DNA of 64,000 nucleotides. Source: Ligustrum vulgare (Eukaryota > Streptophyta > Magnoliopsida > Lamiales > Oleaceae). Shown piece after piece: positions 1-10,459 of the stretch. Within the stretch, counting starts at the first letter, position 1; each line of letters begins with the position of its first letter. The notes under the pieces were generated by a model, which was not told the origin of the DNA, did not search any database, and saw only the letters and a program-made list of their open reading frames with translations. The translations under genes were made by a program, and so were the position numbers. The stretch is from the NCBI GenBank assembly GCA_963555705.1, contig OY743169.1, positions 46,860,124 to 46,924,123 of the forward strand, given 5' to 3'.

Positions 1-58
1 ACACACATCCAGACGGATCGCCCAATAGATCTACTTCACAGACACCTTCTTGATATAA

Positions 59-2745
59 TTACTTTAATAATTTATTGTGTGATACTCCTCGATTCTTTCC
101 TCCTACTTCTAAATCAATCTCTTCTTCAATGTCTATCATGTCGTCGTCCTCCTCTTCATAATATACTTCTTGGGACATTTGGCCTTCTTCGCATACCAGT
201 ACGCATGTTTCCTCTTCATTTTCTTCTCCTTCTTCCTCTACACTCTCCTCATTTTTAAATGCATTGACCAATAAGTAGTTATTAGCCATAACTAGAGGTA
301 GCATTCCAAACTGAATAGCAGTAGATCGCTCTGGATCTTCCTCATCCTCTTTTTTCTTGCTACGTTCAAATTCTGACTTCCCAGAAGAACTTTCTGGCAC
401 TTTCCCCACTGATTCCCCTATACCATTTTCCTTATTATCATAAAGGACATTTTCGTTAGCCACCTTGAATAACTTAGGTGTCTCAATAGGTAATGATTCA
501 TGTTGTCGTCTCATCATCTTTTCGTAGTTTATCTGAAAATGCCTTTGTTGTGTTCTGGTCATCTCATTGAAAGGCACAACACTTCCTGCATTATACTAGA
601 ATGAATGCCACACATTTGGCTGATGAGGTTGTGGTCTGAATGTCCTCCTGCTGCTTATCGGTCTAAACTGTTTTTCAAAAGGCAGTTTTCTATAAACTGA
701 CATGCCTTGTCCCCTATTGGACTGGAAACCAGGAACAACACTGGGATAACTATAATATCCCCGTGTACTGACTTCTTCCATAGGCTTGTTTACCTCTCCC
801 TTACATCTGGAGCATAAAGTACCGTTGTCTCCTCTAGGTTCCTTCCCTTTGAGTCATCCAAACACATTGGGACGTTGTTCAACATCTTTTCCATCATCAA
901 CAACTAACTTGAACCTTGGAATCTTATCTTTGAAACCGTCACCATCATGTTCACCTTGAGTGGCTGTGGGAAAGGGTTTTCATCCACTACAATCTTCTTT
1001 TTGGACTCAAAGGTGATTCGTCCTGACTAAATTGCTTCATGTAGCACATGACAGAAAACCAAGCAATTGTTAGTTATATAAAATCATGCATTGTGCTATT
1101 TACAATATTTTTTACCCTTAATTTGTTCAGGGCTTTGCAATTTATTCTTGTCGCTCAACTTTATTTGCATATCCTTATATAATTTATCAAATATAAGGTC
1201 AACTTTAGTTACAATGAACGAAAATATCTTAGCCATTTGTTTTTATCCTCCACGGGCTCATCTTTCACCATTGTGTTTGATTTGGCCGCTAGACAAGCAT
1301 ATGAATCCCCTTTGATCAGTTCGGCTAAACATACTTCGGTATGATCGTAGTACTCATCATCAACCATATGAGCATCAAAATTTGGGTCTTTATAGTAAGT
1401 CCCTTTGCTAGAGTTTTTCATTTGTTCTTCTCTTATTAGACGTTCATATCTAATCATAATAGTGCTTAACTGAAAAGGTTAGGGAATTCCCTATCCTGAA
1501 ATTTCTTTTTTAAATCAAAACTTAGGCAACTTTGAGCGATTTTGACAAATTCCTTTTCTGGAAAAGGTACAAAACATTTACTCCTGGGTGTCTTGAACCT
1601 TTGAAGAAAACCTTCTGCCCGTTCATTGGGAAATTGTAGTAAATTAGCCAGATCTGATAGAGTTACTTGCGATTCAGTTTCGTATAACTGAGTGAGGAAC
1701 AAATGTTCTAACTGTTGCCATGTCTTGACAGAATTTGTTGGTAAGTTAATGAACCATGAAAAAGCTATCACTGTTAAAGAACTAGGAAATAATCTTATCT
1801 TATGATGATCAGTCACTTTGCCACATTGCAATGTAAACTGCCATATATGTTCTAAGGTAGAAACTTCTCCTAGGCTATTGAATAATGCAAATTCCGGTAC
1901 TTTGTACCCCTAGGCAATGGATATGCTTGATCCACCCAATCAGGATATGGCTTTGTGTAAGTTGGTCATATACAAGGACGTATTCCCACGGCCATTTTGT
2001 CTCGCTCTATTTCAGGGATTTGATCTCTCAAAAAGACATTGAGATCATAAGGAACACCTCTAGATTGGTTCCCTAATGGTATCGCTTGAGGCCTAACTTT
2101 TGGCAATGTGTTCGTAGCAAAGGCACTATTATTTGGACCATTATTATTATTATTATTGGCCTGAGTATTTCCCCTATCATTTATATGTGGGGAATTCTGT
2201 CCATTATTTGCATTTAGGTTACCCCCCAAGTTTGATACATTTGAATTTACTCCAAAGTTTGATACACCATTACCATTACTCAGATTAGCCATTCCCCCAA
2301 CCCCTAAGTTTGAAGTGAACGGTCCAAAAGGTGGTTCTATTCCCTGATGTGGACTTGTGATTGGGGAGTTATGCCCTATAATCGTTCTGGCCTGAAAATA
2401 GTGTCCTATGTTTGAAAAAGTTGACTGACAAACTTGGCTTGTTAACTTATTCATATTATCATGTAAAGTTCTTAGCTGTTTAGTCATATTATCATAGTGT
2501 TCTTTTTCATCCTGAATAAACTTTTCTATGTTATGGGCATATTGTAAATTTACGTGTTCCACCACAGCTTGAGTGAGGTCACCAAATAACGCATGCATGG
2601 TTCGAGGATTCAAATTTGTCATGGGCTCATAATAGCTTCAACTTTCTCCCTCTGATCCTGGTGTACTTTGTTCCTTCTCGTATCTTTCGATTATAGACGG
2701 AAGATGATGGCTTGCTGGTTCCTTATCGGAATTCCTATGAGGCAT
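59..2745 (-). pseudogene. Ty3/gypsy gag region, broken
   Basis: Gag and downstream linker of a Ty3/gypsy retrotransposon read leftwards from the LTR at 2805-3580. The likely start is the ATG at 2745-2743 (MPHRNSDKEPASHH). An in-frame TGA follows after about 34 codons, then reading resumes at 2622 through an Asn-rich stretch (about 2240-2090). The stretch 1831-1466 has the retrotrans_gag look: FSWFINLPTNSVKTWQQLEH, then ERAEGFLQRFK. Pieces at 1457-1209, 781-596 and 577-59 continue the same strand in other frames; the last is very acidic and may be the gag-protease linker. No protease or RT motif is reached before the window edge. Several stops and frameshifts make this copy non-functional. Family assignment rests on the gag motif and on position next to an LTR and PBS; the lineage is not determined. 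Confidence 0.75.
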
Positions 2746-2783
2746 GATGTTTCACTTCATATCTTCAAAAACACACAAAAGTT

Positions 2784-2801
2784 GTTCCAATGGGTATGCC
2801 A
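2784..2801 (-). other. Primer binding site of the minus-strand gypsy element
   Basis: Read on the minus strand, three bases after the LTR end comes TGGCATACCCATTGGAAC, in the position and with the TGGC-type start of gypsy primer sites that are not tRNA-Met. The priming tRNA is not identified. Confidence 0.55.
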
Positions 2802-2804
2802 AAT

Positions 2805-3580
2805 TGTTTCGTGCGGGTTCTCTCGCTAACAATTAAAGTGGAAATTAGACGAATGTCTAAGGAACAACAACCTCTCGAGACAAAGTCTCAACGAGGGTTG
2901 CTTTATATATTAAGATTGCAGTGAAGACAAAACAACTCTAAGGGGCGCAAGCACACAAACTACACTAAGATCTTGACAATGAAAAGTAAAGATAAAGAAA
3001 ATTACATAATCTCTATTTGAGAGTTGATTGATTGATCCCTTCTAATTGCTTAAATTTATACTATATATACAAATTGTTTACAATTGCTTCTAACATTTGA
3101 AATATTAATTTGTTACCTTGATTTGTAACTTGCTTGGAATAACTGTTGTCTAACATATTGCATAACCGTAGCCCACTACTTTTATCTTCTTTATCTCCAG
3201 TAACTCCTATGGTCTCTTTTAACTGTAAAAATGGGGAAACTACTGATAAATGATTAGACTAGTCGTGGAATGTTCATTAGAAACTTGCTTCTTCAATCCT
3301 ATTCTGGCTTGGTCGTCCAATTGCCTTTGCATTCATCGCATCGCCCCAATGCCTTAGTGATCGTCCAGTCGCCCAAGTACTTTAACTGTTGCTCAATCGC
3401 CCAACTCCCTTGATATCGTACTCAATGGGTTGTCATGTTTCGGGTCTTCATGTTGGGCCTTCATGTTGGACATTCTAGATATCAACATTTGGGTCCATGC
3501 ACTAAACTTCTTCTAATGAATCACATCCTTTAGACCATTGAATTGGATCTTGTGAATTTGAGTATTTTTGGGTGTCAACA
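2805..3580 (-). repeat. 5' LTR of the minus-strand gypsy element
   Basis: On the minus strand the LTR begins TGTTGACACCC (3580) and ends CGAAACA (2805), giving TG...CA termini and about 776 bp. A TATA-like AATATATAAAG lies on the minus strand near 2901-2915, suitable for starting transcription towards gag. The gag region and PBS follow directly. The partner LTR is outside the window, so its boundaries and TSD (candidate TAACC at 3581-3585) cannot be confirmed. Confidence 0.7.
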
Positions 3581-3585
3581 TAACC

Positions 3586-4812
3586 CTACAACTACCTCGA
3601 GATTCACCAAAAAAACCCAAAAAAACTTATTTTAATGGATCCGAACAGTGGCATTGTAAATGAAAAAAAAAAAAGGCATAGTGATTGAGGGAGGGCTTCC
3701 CTAGGCTGACATGTTGATGCCATGATCTTATCCCGCCAAGTCATCTCTTCCTAATCCGTGAAAATCTTTGGATAATCACATTAGCATTTTTAATCATCTT
3801 ACTTGTGATAAGGCCGAATCTCCATGCTAAAGCCGTATCACTTATTTTACATTAAGCCGTTTTCGTTATGATTAAAATTTAATTATATATTCTTAAATAA
3901 AATCAATAATTAATTTTGAAAATACATTTTAAGAAATTCGTAACTTTTTAATCAAACATCTCATCAACTTTTATTAAATGATTCTTAGAATTTAATTAAA
4001 GATATCATAAGATTGAATAAACCGGTTTATAAATCACACAATTTTTCAAATTACTTTTAATCACGTACATTTCTCTCTCTAATTTTCAAGCACACATTTT
4101 GTCCCAATTTGGTGGCAATTAAAATTTGATTTTAATATAAGTCAAAATCAACAAATTAATTTTAACCACATATTTTATGGGATCCACGATTTTTAACCAC
4201 GCATCTCACCAATTTTTATCAAAATTTACTAAAAATCTGATTTTAATCGACAATTAAATAACGATTTACACTTGTAAAATATCGAATAAATTTTGACTTA
4301 GCAAAATCATAATATGCACATATAATTTTTACTTACTAAAATGGAGAAATTAAAATGAGATAAAATGAAGCGAGGTATGCGAATGTAAATCTCCTTAAGA
4401 CAGATTTTGCTCATGCACTGCAGAATCAAATAAACGTCCATATCCCAAGATACAATGTTTCTTCCAAATTAATATAGCACAGTATTAATTTTGTCGGGCT
4501 AACCAACGCTTGACTATACTCTTCAAGAACTGAATAGACATCGAATAATAAATATCGAATACGAAACTCAAGATAATTTGGAAGTTATTTTGACAAAATT
4601 TGGAGAAAGAAAGAATTATAAATCAATTATATTGAATTAATTTGGAGTGAATAAAATGAAATTAGGAGGGTCCCACCATTTCATTATTTATGGTGTAGAT
4701 TGCATTTTATCAAAAGTTACGTATCTTTATTATGTATATTAAAGTTACACCCAATCAATACTCCTATTGGAGACTTATTACACTTCAAACATAATCACCC
4801 ATAAATTCCAAC
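3586..4812. other. AT-rich intergenic sequence
   Basis: No ORF of coding character, no RNA gene and no element boundary that I can support. There is a short A-run near 3661 and long A/T-rich stretches. Confidence 0.5.
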
Positions 4813-4904
4813 AATCCCCCACGTAAATAGAAGAAATCGACTCAGAACAAGGAAGATGAAGAAGAGTACAATTTGAAAGATAACGCATCATGATAGGTAG
4901 CTTT
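4660..4904. repeat. Copia LTR/leader remnant, left half
   Basis: The stretch around TTCCAACAATCCCCCAC (4804-4820) resembles the LTR/polypurine boundary region common in Copia elements. Joining 4904 to 14873 across the GCTTT duplication gives one continuous sequence that leads, after about 260 bp, to a Copia gag start at 15137. I infer that the gypsy-Cassandra composite split this older Copia remnant. Orientation and exact LTR ends are uncertain. Confidence 0.4.
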
Positions 4905-7832
4905 TGTAGCGCCCCGAGTTCCGTATACCCGATTCACTACGTCATTTTCTGTCTAAATTTTTCGAATAATATTTTTGCGGAAGAAATAATTGAAATTCAT
5001 TTTTGGCAACATTAAATAAACTGTAATGGCCGCTAAAATTGAAAACATTTATGAAACCATTTGAAATAGTAAATCGAACCATTAATATTGTAAAGAAATT
5101 GCCAATATCATAATTTCTCAAATAAATGAACTTCTCTAAATTATTCGATTTGTTTGGAAAATACGGAAATCATTAACGTCAAACTTTCAACCGTTCAACG
5201 ATTATTGCCACCATCATTCATCGTTCGCCACCGTCTCCGAAATCTGCAAAAACTGTTAAAAAGTAGGGTGAGTATTTCATGGGGGAAATACTCAGTAGAC
5301 TCATCGCAAATTAATTTAATTTATAAGATGATTACACACATAAATCCCGGTTCTTTATAAAACGGCATTGATAGAGCTTCTTTATAAAACAGCTCTTGAT
5401 AACACTCATATTGTGCATTACAGCACGGGACATATTTTGCAAATCATAGACTCTTTGAAAATAGCTCTTTGAAAATAGCTCTTTGAAAACAGCTCTTTGA
5501 AAACCATATACTTATAAAAACATTTTAATTATGCCAAGCATAATTTCTTTTGAAAGCATAACATAAGATAGGATTGAAATCCTCATAACATAAATAGACA
5601 CAAGAATTTTACCGAACTTAGGTGGCAAGAATTCTTATGCAGTAAAACCATAATAACAGTAAGTTTTCATCATAACATAGGATAAAATCGAAATCCTCAT
5701 AAACATAAGAATTTTACCGAACTTAGGTGGTAAGAATTCTTATGTAGTAAGTATACCAAGCATAATTTTCTGAAATTCATAGGGATCAATTGCATCATAA
5801 CATAAGATAGGATCGAAATCCTCATAAACATATGCGACAGGAATTTTACCGAACTTAGGTGGTAAATCCTCATAAACATATGGAAAGATAGGAATTTTAC
5901 CGAACTTCGTGGCAAATCCTCATAAACATAGGAGACACAAGAATGTTACCGAACTTAGGTGGCAAGAATTCTTATGTGTAGCGCTACTAAAACTCCGGTC
6001 CCCTTAACATATCATAACTTATCATATGGGACCCAAAACAATCTTGGTAGATTGATTTCATAGCAATGATCCAAAAAAACATTTTCGTGAAGCATAGGGT
6101 ATACTTACTTTTCGTAAAAACATAAAGTATATTTTCTTTTCATAAAAACATACTTACTTTTCATAACAACATAAGGTATATTTACCTTTCATAAAAACAT
6201 ACTTGTTTTTCTTAAAAATTGACTTTCACAAGTCACATGACATTCATATGAAATCATAATTTAAATCAATTAATAAGTGCGAGTCTACCTCAAATCCGAC
6301 GAGTGCAAAGTTGAGCGGGAATGACTTCAATTTCTTTAAATTCTCCGTACGCTTCGTCTTAGCCAATAAGTCACTTTAGTTTATCGAATATATAGTTCAA
6401 AATGATAAATTATAATTTGAGGACTAAAATTGATGTTTTTGAAAGTTTAGGGACTAAAATGAATATTTTGAAAGTTGAAGGACTAAAGTGAATATCTTTG
6501 AAACTTGGGCTTTAAATCAAATTAATAAAATCAGCAGGGACTGAAATAATAGATTTTAAAAATGAAGGACTGATTGGGCTGAATTGATCATTTTAAAACT
6601 TGGGGACTGATTTGAAAGACTTTTAAAAATTCAGGGACCAAAGTGAAATTTTTGGAAATTAAAATAATATATCCTCAGATTTACTCTCTCTCTCTCTCTC
6701 TCTCTCTCATGTTTCTCTCGCTCGATTCACTCTCTCTCTCAACCTCTCTTCTCATCCGATCCGACTGGAGAAGGGCTCTTCCAGCCGGCGATATGATCGG
6801 CGAAACGCCGGCGCAAGGTAGATGCGTGCAGCGGACAGGTATTGGTTCAGATTTTTGAGGGATTTGTTGCGATTTTGAGTGCGAGACCGAGGCTAAAACA
6901 GTGGCTAAAATCACGATTTCCGGTGGTAGAAAATCGGTCAGCGCAGTCGGGATTGAGGTAAGTAACTGGGTAATTGGTTTGGGTTTGATTTTGGGTTTGG
7001 GTGAAGATTTATTGATGGTGAATTGGAGATTGGCAGTGGATGGTGTTGACCGGTGGTGACTGGATTGAGGAATTGCAGGTGATAACATTTTGGTAGTAAT
7101 TGTGGTTGATTAGTGGTGATTGTTGGCATTGATTGTAGTCTGCAGGTGGTTTGATCTTGAAATGGATGGTATAGACTGTGGAGTGGTGATACTGCAGATT
7201 CTGGGAATGGAGGTGGATTGGCTGTTGCGGTGATTGGGAAACTAGTTGCAGAGAATTTGGGTGGTAGGTATATTTGATGATAATCCTGGTGTTTAGCTTT
7301 GTTGGTATTGCAGTGATTGTGGTGTTTAACACAGTGATGGTGATGATGAATGAAGCAGCTCGGCTATAAAGAAGAGTGTTTGAGGGTAAAGGAAAATGCA
7401 CATGGGGAGGGAATATGATGATGGTGGGGAATATCATAATTGAAAGGGAATAATTGAGTGAATATTATCATAATCATGATGATGGAGGAGGAGCAAAACT
7501 TGTAGAATAAATTTTGATTATGATAAGAATTGGACTAACTTTGATCAAGAAGCGTATTTAAAACAGACATATTTTGGATTGAAAATAAATTTGAGAATAA
7601 ATAAATTTGGAATTTAAAATGATTTTGAAAATAATACTTTAAATAAATAATTAAATAACATAATTTTAGAAATTCGGATTTTAATTTAAAATCGAACAAA
7701 TTCGATATTTCTTGACTTGGCTAGACGAATCCGTCGCGGCATTAATTTCAAAATAATAAATGAAATAGTAGCGACACAATTTTCTAAATATTAAAATAAT
7801 TATTTATTGCATAAAAATTCTGGATCGCTATA
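4905..7832 (-). repeat. 3' LTR of LARD-like element 1
   Basis: About 2928 bp, almost identical to 11319-14190. On the plus strand it runs from TGTAGCGCCCCGAG to CGCTATA (expected CGCTACA, one decayed base). It contains degenerate repeats built on GAATTTTACCGAACTTAGGTGG (about 5560-5960), alternating GGACTAAAATGAATATTTTG-type repeats (6410-6650), a CT tract at about 6684-6708 and a GC-rich segment at 6765-6850 followed by a consensus splice donor (GAGGTAAGT, about 6956). ORFs in the GTG/ATG-rich part (6680-7440) are low complexity and not believed to be genes. Confidence 0.9.
5270..5293. repeat. LTR palindrome, left LTR of element 1
   Basis: GAGTATTTC and its exact complement GAAATACTC separated by ATGGGG, a 9-bp stem. 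The same stem with different loops recurs in every related LTR in this window (11684, 26261, 32651, 53198). Confidence 0.8.
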
Positions 7833-8300
7833 ATCTTACCTCCTTAAAATAATTTCGTCCTCGAAATTAAACTTACTTAATCTTATAATTTCTGAATACT
7901 TAATCAGAATCTCTTCTTCTTATCATCGAATATTCTCAAAATAATCAAAACAATTCCCAATCGTATGTAAAAATTTCATCAAATCTTTACTGACATATCG
8001 TATCATAATAATTTTTCCTTTCTTATCATCGAAAATTCCCAAAATCATCAAAGAATTACCTGAATATTCTCTCTACGTAACATACCCAAACATATCAACA
8101 TAATATCATCAACTTATCTTTCCAATATTTGTAACCCAAAATTCAGTAAACAAATATCTCCCAAAACTAAGATTCTATACTTAAATGTCACCACATTTCC
8201 TGCAAAGTATTTCTTTCACTTGTATATACGTATGAATTCTGATTCAATACGGTACTCATTTTACTTTCCACGTATCATCACACTATACCAAGATTATCAT
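7833..8300 (-). other. Element 1 interior, PPT side
   Basis: Read on the minus strand, GAGGACGAAAT-type sequence and TTTTAAGGAGGTAAG (7835-7849) form the polypurine tract just before the 3' LTR, as in plant gypsy elements. The stretch to about 8120 aligns by eye with the interior of element 2 (28574-28640 and about 30950-31060), so it is the native interior of this family. No coding sequence is seen. Confidence 0.7.
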
Positions 8301-8486
8301 TATAAAAACAAAATATCAGTACCCATAATCCAAGAAAATATTTCAAATCTCAAATCCCATCATCAAATCTTTCTTTTATCAAGAAAGTGAACGGCGCATT
8401 AATTCTTGTCTCCTCTTATCCATTATTTTATTCCATCCTTTCTTACTGTAACACAAATCACGCGGATTCATTCATATCCTTGCGCT

Positions 8487-8495
8487 TTTAAATAG
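8487..8495 (+). promoter_or_regulatory. TATA-like box before the Cys-rich ORF
   Basis: TTTAAATAG, followed by TTCATGC. The same TTTAAATAG occurs before the LOG ORF (9382-9390), also with an AGTTCA motif downstream. The ATG at 8528 is only 32 bp further on, so a start about 30 bp after the box would give a very short leader. A five-codon uORF (8499-8516) would then lie upstream of or at the start site. Confidence 0.4.
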
Positions 8496-8527
8496 TTCAT
8501 GCTGGGAAGAGGTTGAATCATCAAACA

Positions 8528-9079
8528 ATGGATATCATCCTTTCTAACATTCGCAAGTATTATTCCAGTCTTCCTATGAATGATCTGAGAAAGATCTATA
8601 GAATAAGGCTCGAAAGATTGAGGTTGCTAATGGCTCATGATATTCCAGAAGATGTTCGCTGGTTGATAGAAGCAAAGGTTCGACTATCTGGTGAATTACC
8701 ATCAACATTTCCAAAGCACATGCCTGGTTTAGGCAAAAGCACGTTCGCAAAGAAACGAAGAGCAAAAAGGCTGGGTGGTTGCTACAAATGTGCTCGTTGG
8801 AATTGTGATACTCGTTGCAAATCAGTAGGATATTCTTCTACTAATCGGGATGATAAAATCGAATTCATAAAGGGTGGACTGAGTAAGGAGTCTTTGGATG
8901 ATATTCGACTAACTCTTGAGACGCACCCAAGTGGTTATGTACAACGTGAACTTCTCTCCTTATACGCTCAGTTTAACGAGGACAAAAATCGTTATAGTCT
9001 CCAAAATATAATAGCAAAAGATCCTGTTTGCCAGTCTGTTTTACAAAATGAGGCTTCTGGCAGTTCAGCAATGATATAA
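8528..9079 (+). CDS. Basic Cys-rich (zinc-finger-like) protein, cargo ORF 1
   Basis: An uninterrupted 183-codon ORF. I start it at ATG 8528, which has A at -3 and G at +4; the reading frame is open five codons further upstream but only to a TTG. Visible parts: an N-terminal, probably helical, charged region (about 1-60), a basic patch KKRRAKR (75-81), then four cysteines C85, C88, C93 and C97 (C-x2-C-x4-C-x3-C), then an acidic/helical C-terminus. The order basic patch then compact Cys cluster then a hydrophobic EFI motif recalls the small nucleic-acid-binding proteins at the 3' end of carlavirus-type plant RNA virus genomes; that is a resemblance, not a proven homology. It lies 385 bp before the LOG ORF on the same strand, antisense to the host retroelement. 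It could also be an unrecognised plant protein. Function is not assigned. Confidence 0.55.
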   Translation: MDIILSNIRKYYSSLPMNDLRKIYRIRLERLRLLMAHDIPEDVRWLIEAKVRLSGELPSTFPKHMPGLGKSTFAKKRRAKRLGGCYKCARWNCDTRCKSVGYSSTNRDDKIEFIKGGLSKESLDDIRLTLETHPSGYVQRELLSLYAQFNEDKNRYSLQNIIAKDPVCQSVLQNEASGSSAMI

Positions 9080-9160
9080 GGTAAATCTTTTGATATGCTT
9101 TTAAAAATATTTTTTCTGTTTTCTTTAACGCGTTTTGGAAATAAAAAAAATATTTTCCTT

Positions 9161-9286
9161 TCTCGAGTTTTGATAAAGCTGGAAATAAATATATTTTCCT
9201 TTTCTCGAGTTTTGATAAAGCTGGAAATAAATATATTTTCCTTTTCTCGAGTTTTGATAAAGCTGGAAATAAATCACCGAAAGGTG
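9161..9286 (+). repeat. Three 42-bp tandem repeats between the cargo ORFs
   Basis: A unit beginning TCTCGAGTTTTGATAAAGC recurs at 9161, 9203 and 9245 at exact 42-bp spacing and almost without differences. A degenerate partial unit precedes it (about 9130-9160). The copies' similarity points to recent amplification. Confidence 0.85.
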
Positions 9287-9288
9287 AT
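9273..9288 (+). other. GNRA-loop hairpin at the end of the 42-bp repeats
   Basis: ATCACC-GAAA-GGTGAT, a perfect 6-bp stem closed by a GAAA tetraloop. It could be a structured element in RNA read from the plus strand; no function is shown. Confidence 0.45.
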
Positions 9289-9381
9289 ATCTTTGATAAA
9301 ATAGTCAAAAGTTGGCCGATTTTGTCAAAAAGTGAATCTTTACTTTTTCAGAATCAATCAAAAACAGTAAATTTTTCCGGC

Positions 9382-9390
9382 TTTAAATAG
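9382..9390 (+). promoter_or_regulatory. TATA-like box before the LOG ORF
   Basis: TTTAAATAG, identical to the box before cargo ORF 1. The LOG ATG is 75 bp downstream, so a transcript starting about 30 bp after the box would have a normal plant-length leader. Confidence 0.5.
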
Positions 9391-9464
9391 CCAAACATAT
9401 TTCATAGTTCAGGCATCCCAAAATCACATCTTCTTCGTAAGTTTTCCCTTCTTTACTATCAAAG

Positions 9465-10118
9465 ATGGAAGCACCAAAACTTCGACAGATCAAAACTATT
9501 TGTGTATTTTGTGGATCAAAAGTGGGGAAAGGCTTCGGTTATCTAGAAGCGGCTGTAGATCTTGGAAAGAAACTGGGGGAAAAAGGTATCACTCTTGTAT
9601 ATGGGGGTGGTAGCAGTGGTCTAATGGGTTGTGTTTCCCAATCTGCTCTTGCAGAGAAATCAAAAGTAATCGGTGTTATACCTGTCCCTTTGGTAGATGT
9701 TGCAGGCAAAACACGAGGGCATGAAGTTCAAACCTTATCCATCCATGAACGCATAACTTGTATGCTATATGGTTCTGATGCCTTTATAGCCCTGCCCGGA
9801 GGTTTTGGTACCTTAGAAGAAATTTTTAACATTACCTCGTGGGCTCAACTAGATCTCCATACTAAGCCTATTGGGCTTCTGAATGTTAACAATTTCTTTG
9901 ATGGTTTGTTAACCTTTCTTGATTATGCTGTGGAACAGGGATTCATCTCTCCATTTTCCAGAAGGCTTCTTATTTCTGCTCCTACTATTGATGAACTACT
10001 GGATAAGCTGCAGTCATATATCTCAATACAAGATCCAGCAGGGGTTAAGATAGATTGGTCGCAAGGAAGGGGAATCAAGCGAAAATGGAGTCCGGTTAAT
10101 GTAAACTTAACTCTTTGA
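9465..10118 (+). CDS. LOG: LOG-type cytokinin riboside 5'-monophosphate phosphoribohydrolase
   Basis: 217 codons, the usual length of plant LONELY GUY enzymes, which release free-base cytokinins from their nucleotides in the cytosol and nucleus. Family marks: ICVFCGSKVG near residue 12, LVYGGGSSGLMG (44-55), the signature PGGFGTLEE (111-119) with the catalytic-type Glu, SWAQLDLHTKPIGLLNV (125-141) and a typical SAPTIDELLDKL near the C-terminus. The Arg of the HxR motif is present (HER, 94-96), but the following residues that are usually KAEM read ITCM. The start ATG has A at -3 and G at +4. The gene has no introns, unlike ordinary plant LOG genes, and lies inside a non-autonomous LTR retrotransposon, antisense to it. 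All key residues needed for the fold appear intact, so it may be active. It is well diverged from typical plant LOG sequences. Confidence 0.9.
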   Translation: MEAPKLRQIKTICVFCGSKVGKGFGYLEAAVDLGKKLGEKGITLVYGGGSSGLMGCVSQSALAEKSKVIGVIPVPLVDVAGKTRGHEVQTLSIHERITCMLYGSDAFIALPGGFGTLEEIFNITSWAQLDLHTKPIGLLNVNNFFDGLLTFLDYAVEQGFISPFSRRLLISAPTIDELLDKLQSYISIQDPAGVKIDWSQGRGIKRKWSPVNVNLTL

Positions 10119-10128
10119 ATCTTAGAAT

Positions 10129-10347
10129 AGGTGGGGGTAGAGTACGGAGTATTTTCACTCTCGAGACACCCCTCCATTTACTAGGATTTCCTTAATGTTT
10201 AAATCTTGTGTGTACTTCAAAGATTCCAGGTGGTAGATTACGGAGTATTCTTACTCTCGAAACACACCTCTTTGAAGGTTTCTTTATTTCCTCAAAAGAT
10301 CAGAGGTGGTAGGATACGGCTACTCCGGAAACACATCTCTCATTCTG
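10129..10347 (+). repeat. Three hairpin repeats downstream of LOG
   Basis: Three degenerate units at about 10129-10175, 10227-10274 and 10302-10347 share GGTGGTAGA-type, ACGGAGTATT and CTCGAAACACACCTC-type parts. Each can fold: GGTG pairs with CACC outside and GGAGT with ACTCT inside (units 1 and 2), with a shortened inner stem in unit 3. Spacing is about 75-98 bp. Serial 3' stem-loops of this sort would suit an RNA 3' UTR. Confidence 0.7.
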
Positions 10348-10438
10348 AGGATCTTTCCATGTTTTTCTCTTATGCTTTCGTGTGTTTCATGTATTTCCTT
10401 TCCAGTGTGACTCTTGTGTGTTCTCCTTATGAGAAAAT

Positions 10439-10444
10439 AATAAA
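10439..10444 (+). terminator. AATAAA polyadenylation-like signal after LOG
   Basis: AATAAA, 320 bp after the LOG stop and just before the point (about 10460) where the sequence again matches the native interior of the related element 2. It may mark the 3' end of the captured unit. No poly(A) tract follows. Confidence 0.35.
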
Positions 10445-10459
10445 ATCTCTGCTATCATC

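Noticed and set aside
6681..7437. Long Ser/Thr/His-rich ORFs on the minus strand of the element 1 LTRs (also 13031-13834)
   Set aside because: They are read from GTGATG/TGGTG low-complexity LTR sequence, differ between the two LTRs by frame, and show no domain.
8513..8527. Upstream TTG start for the Cys-rich ORF
   Set aside because: Eukaryotic context; the ATG at 8528 has a strong A-3/G+4 context.
9161..9286. CRISPR-like array
   Set aside because: Contiguous tandem repeats without spacers in a plant genome.
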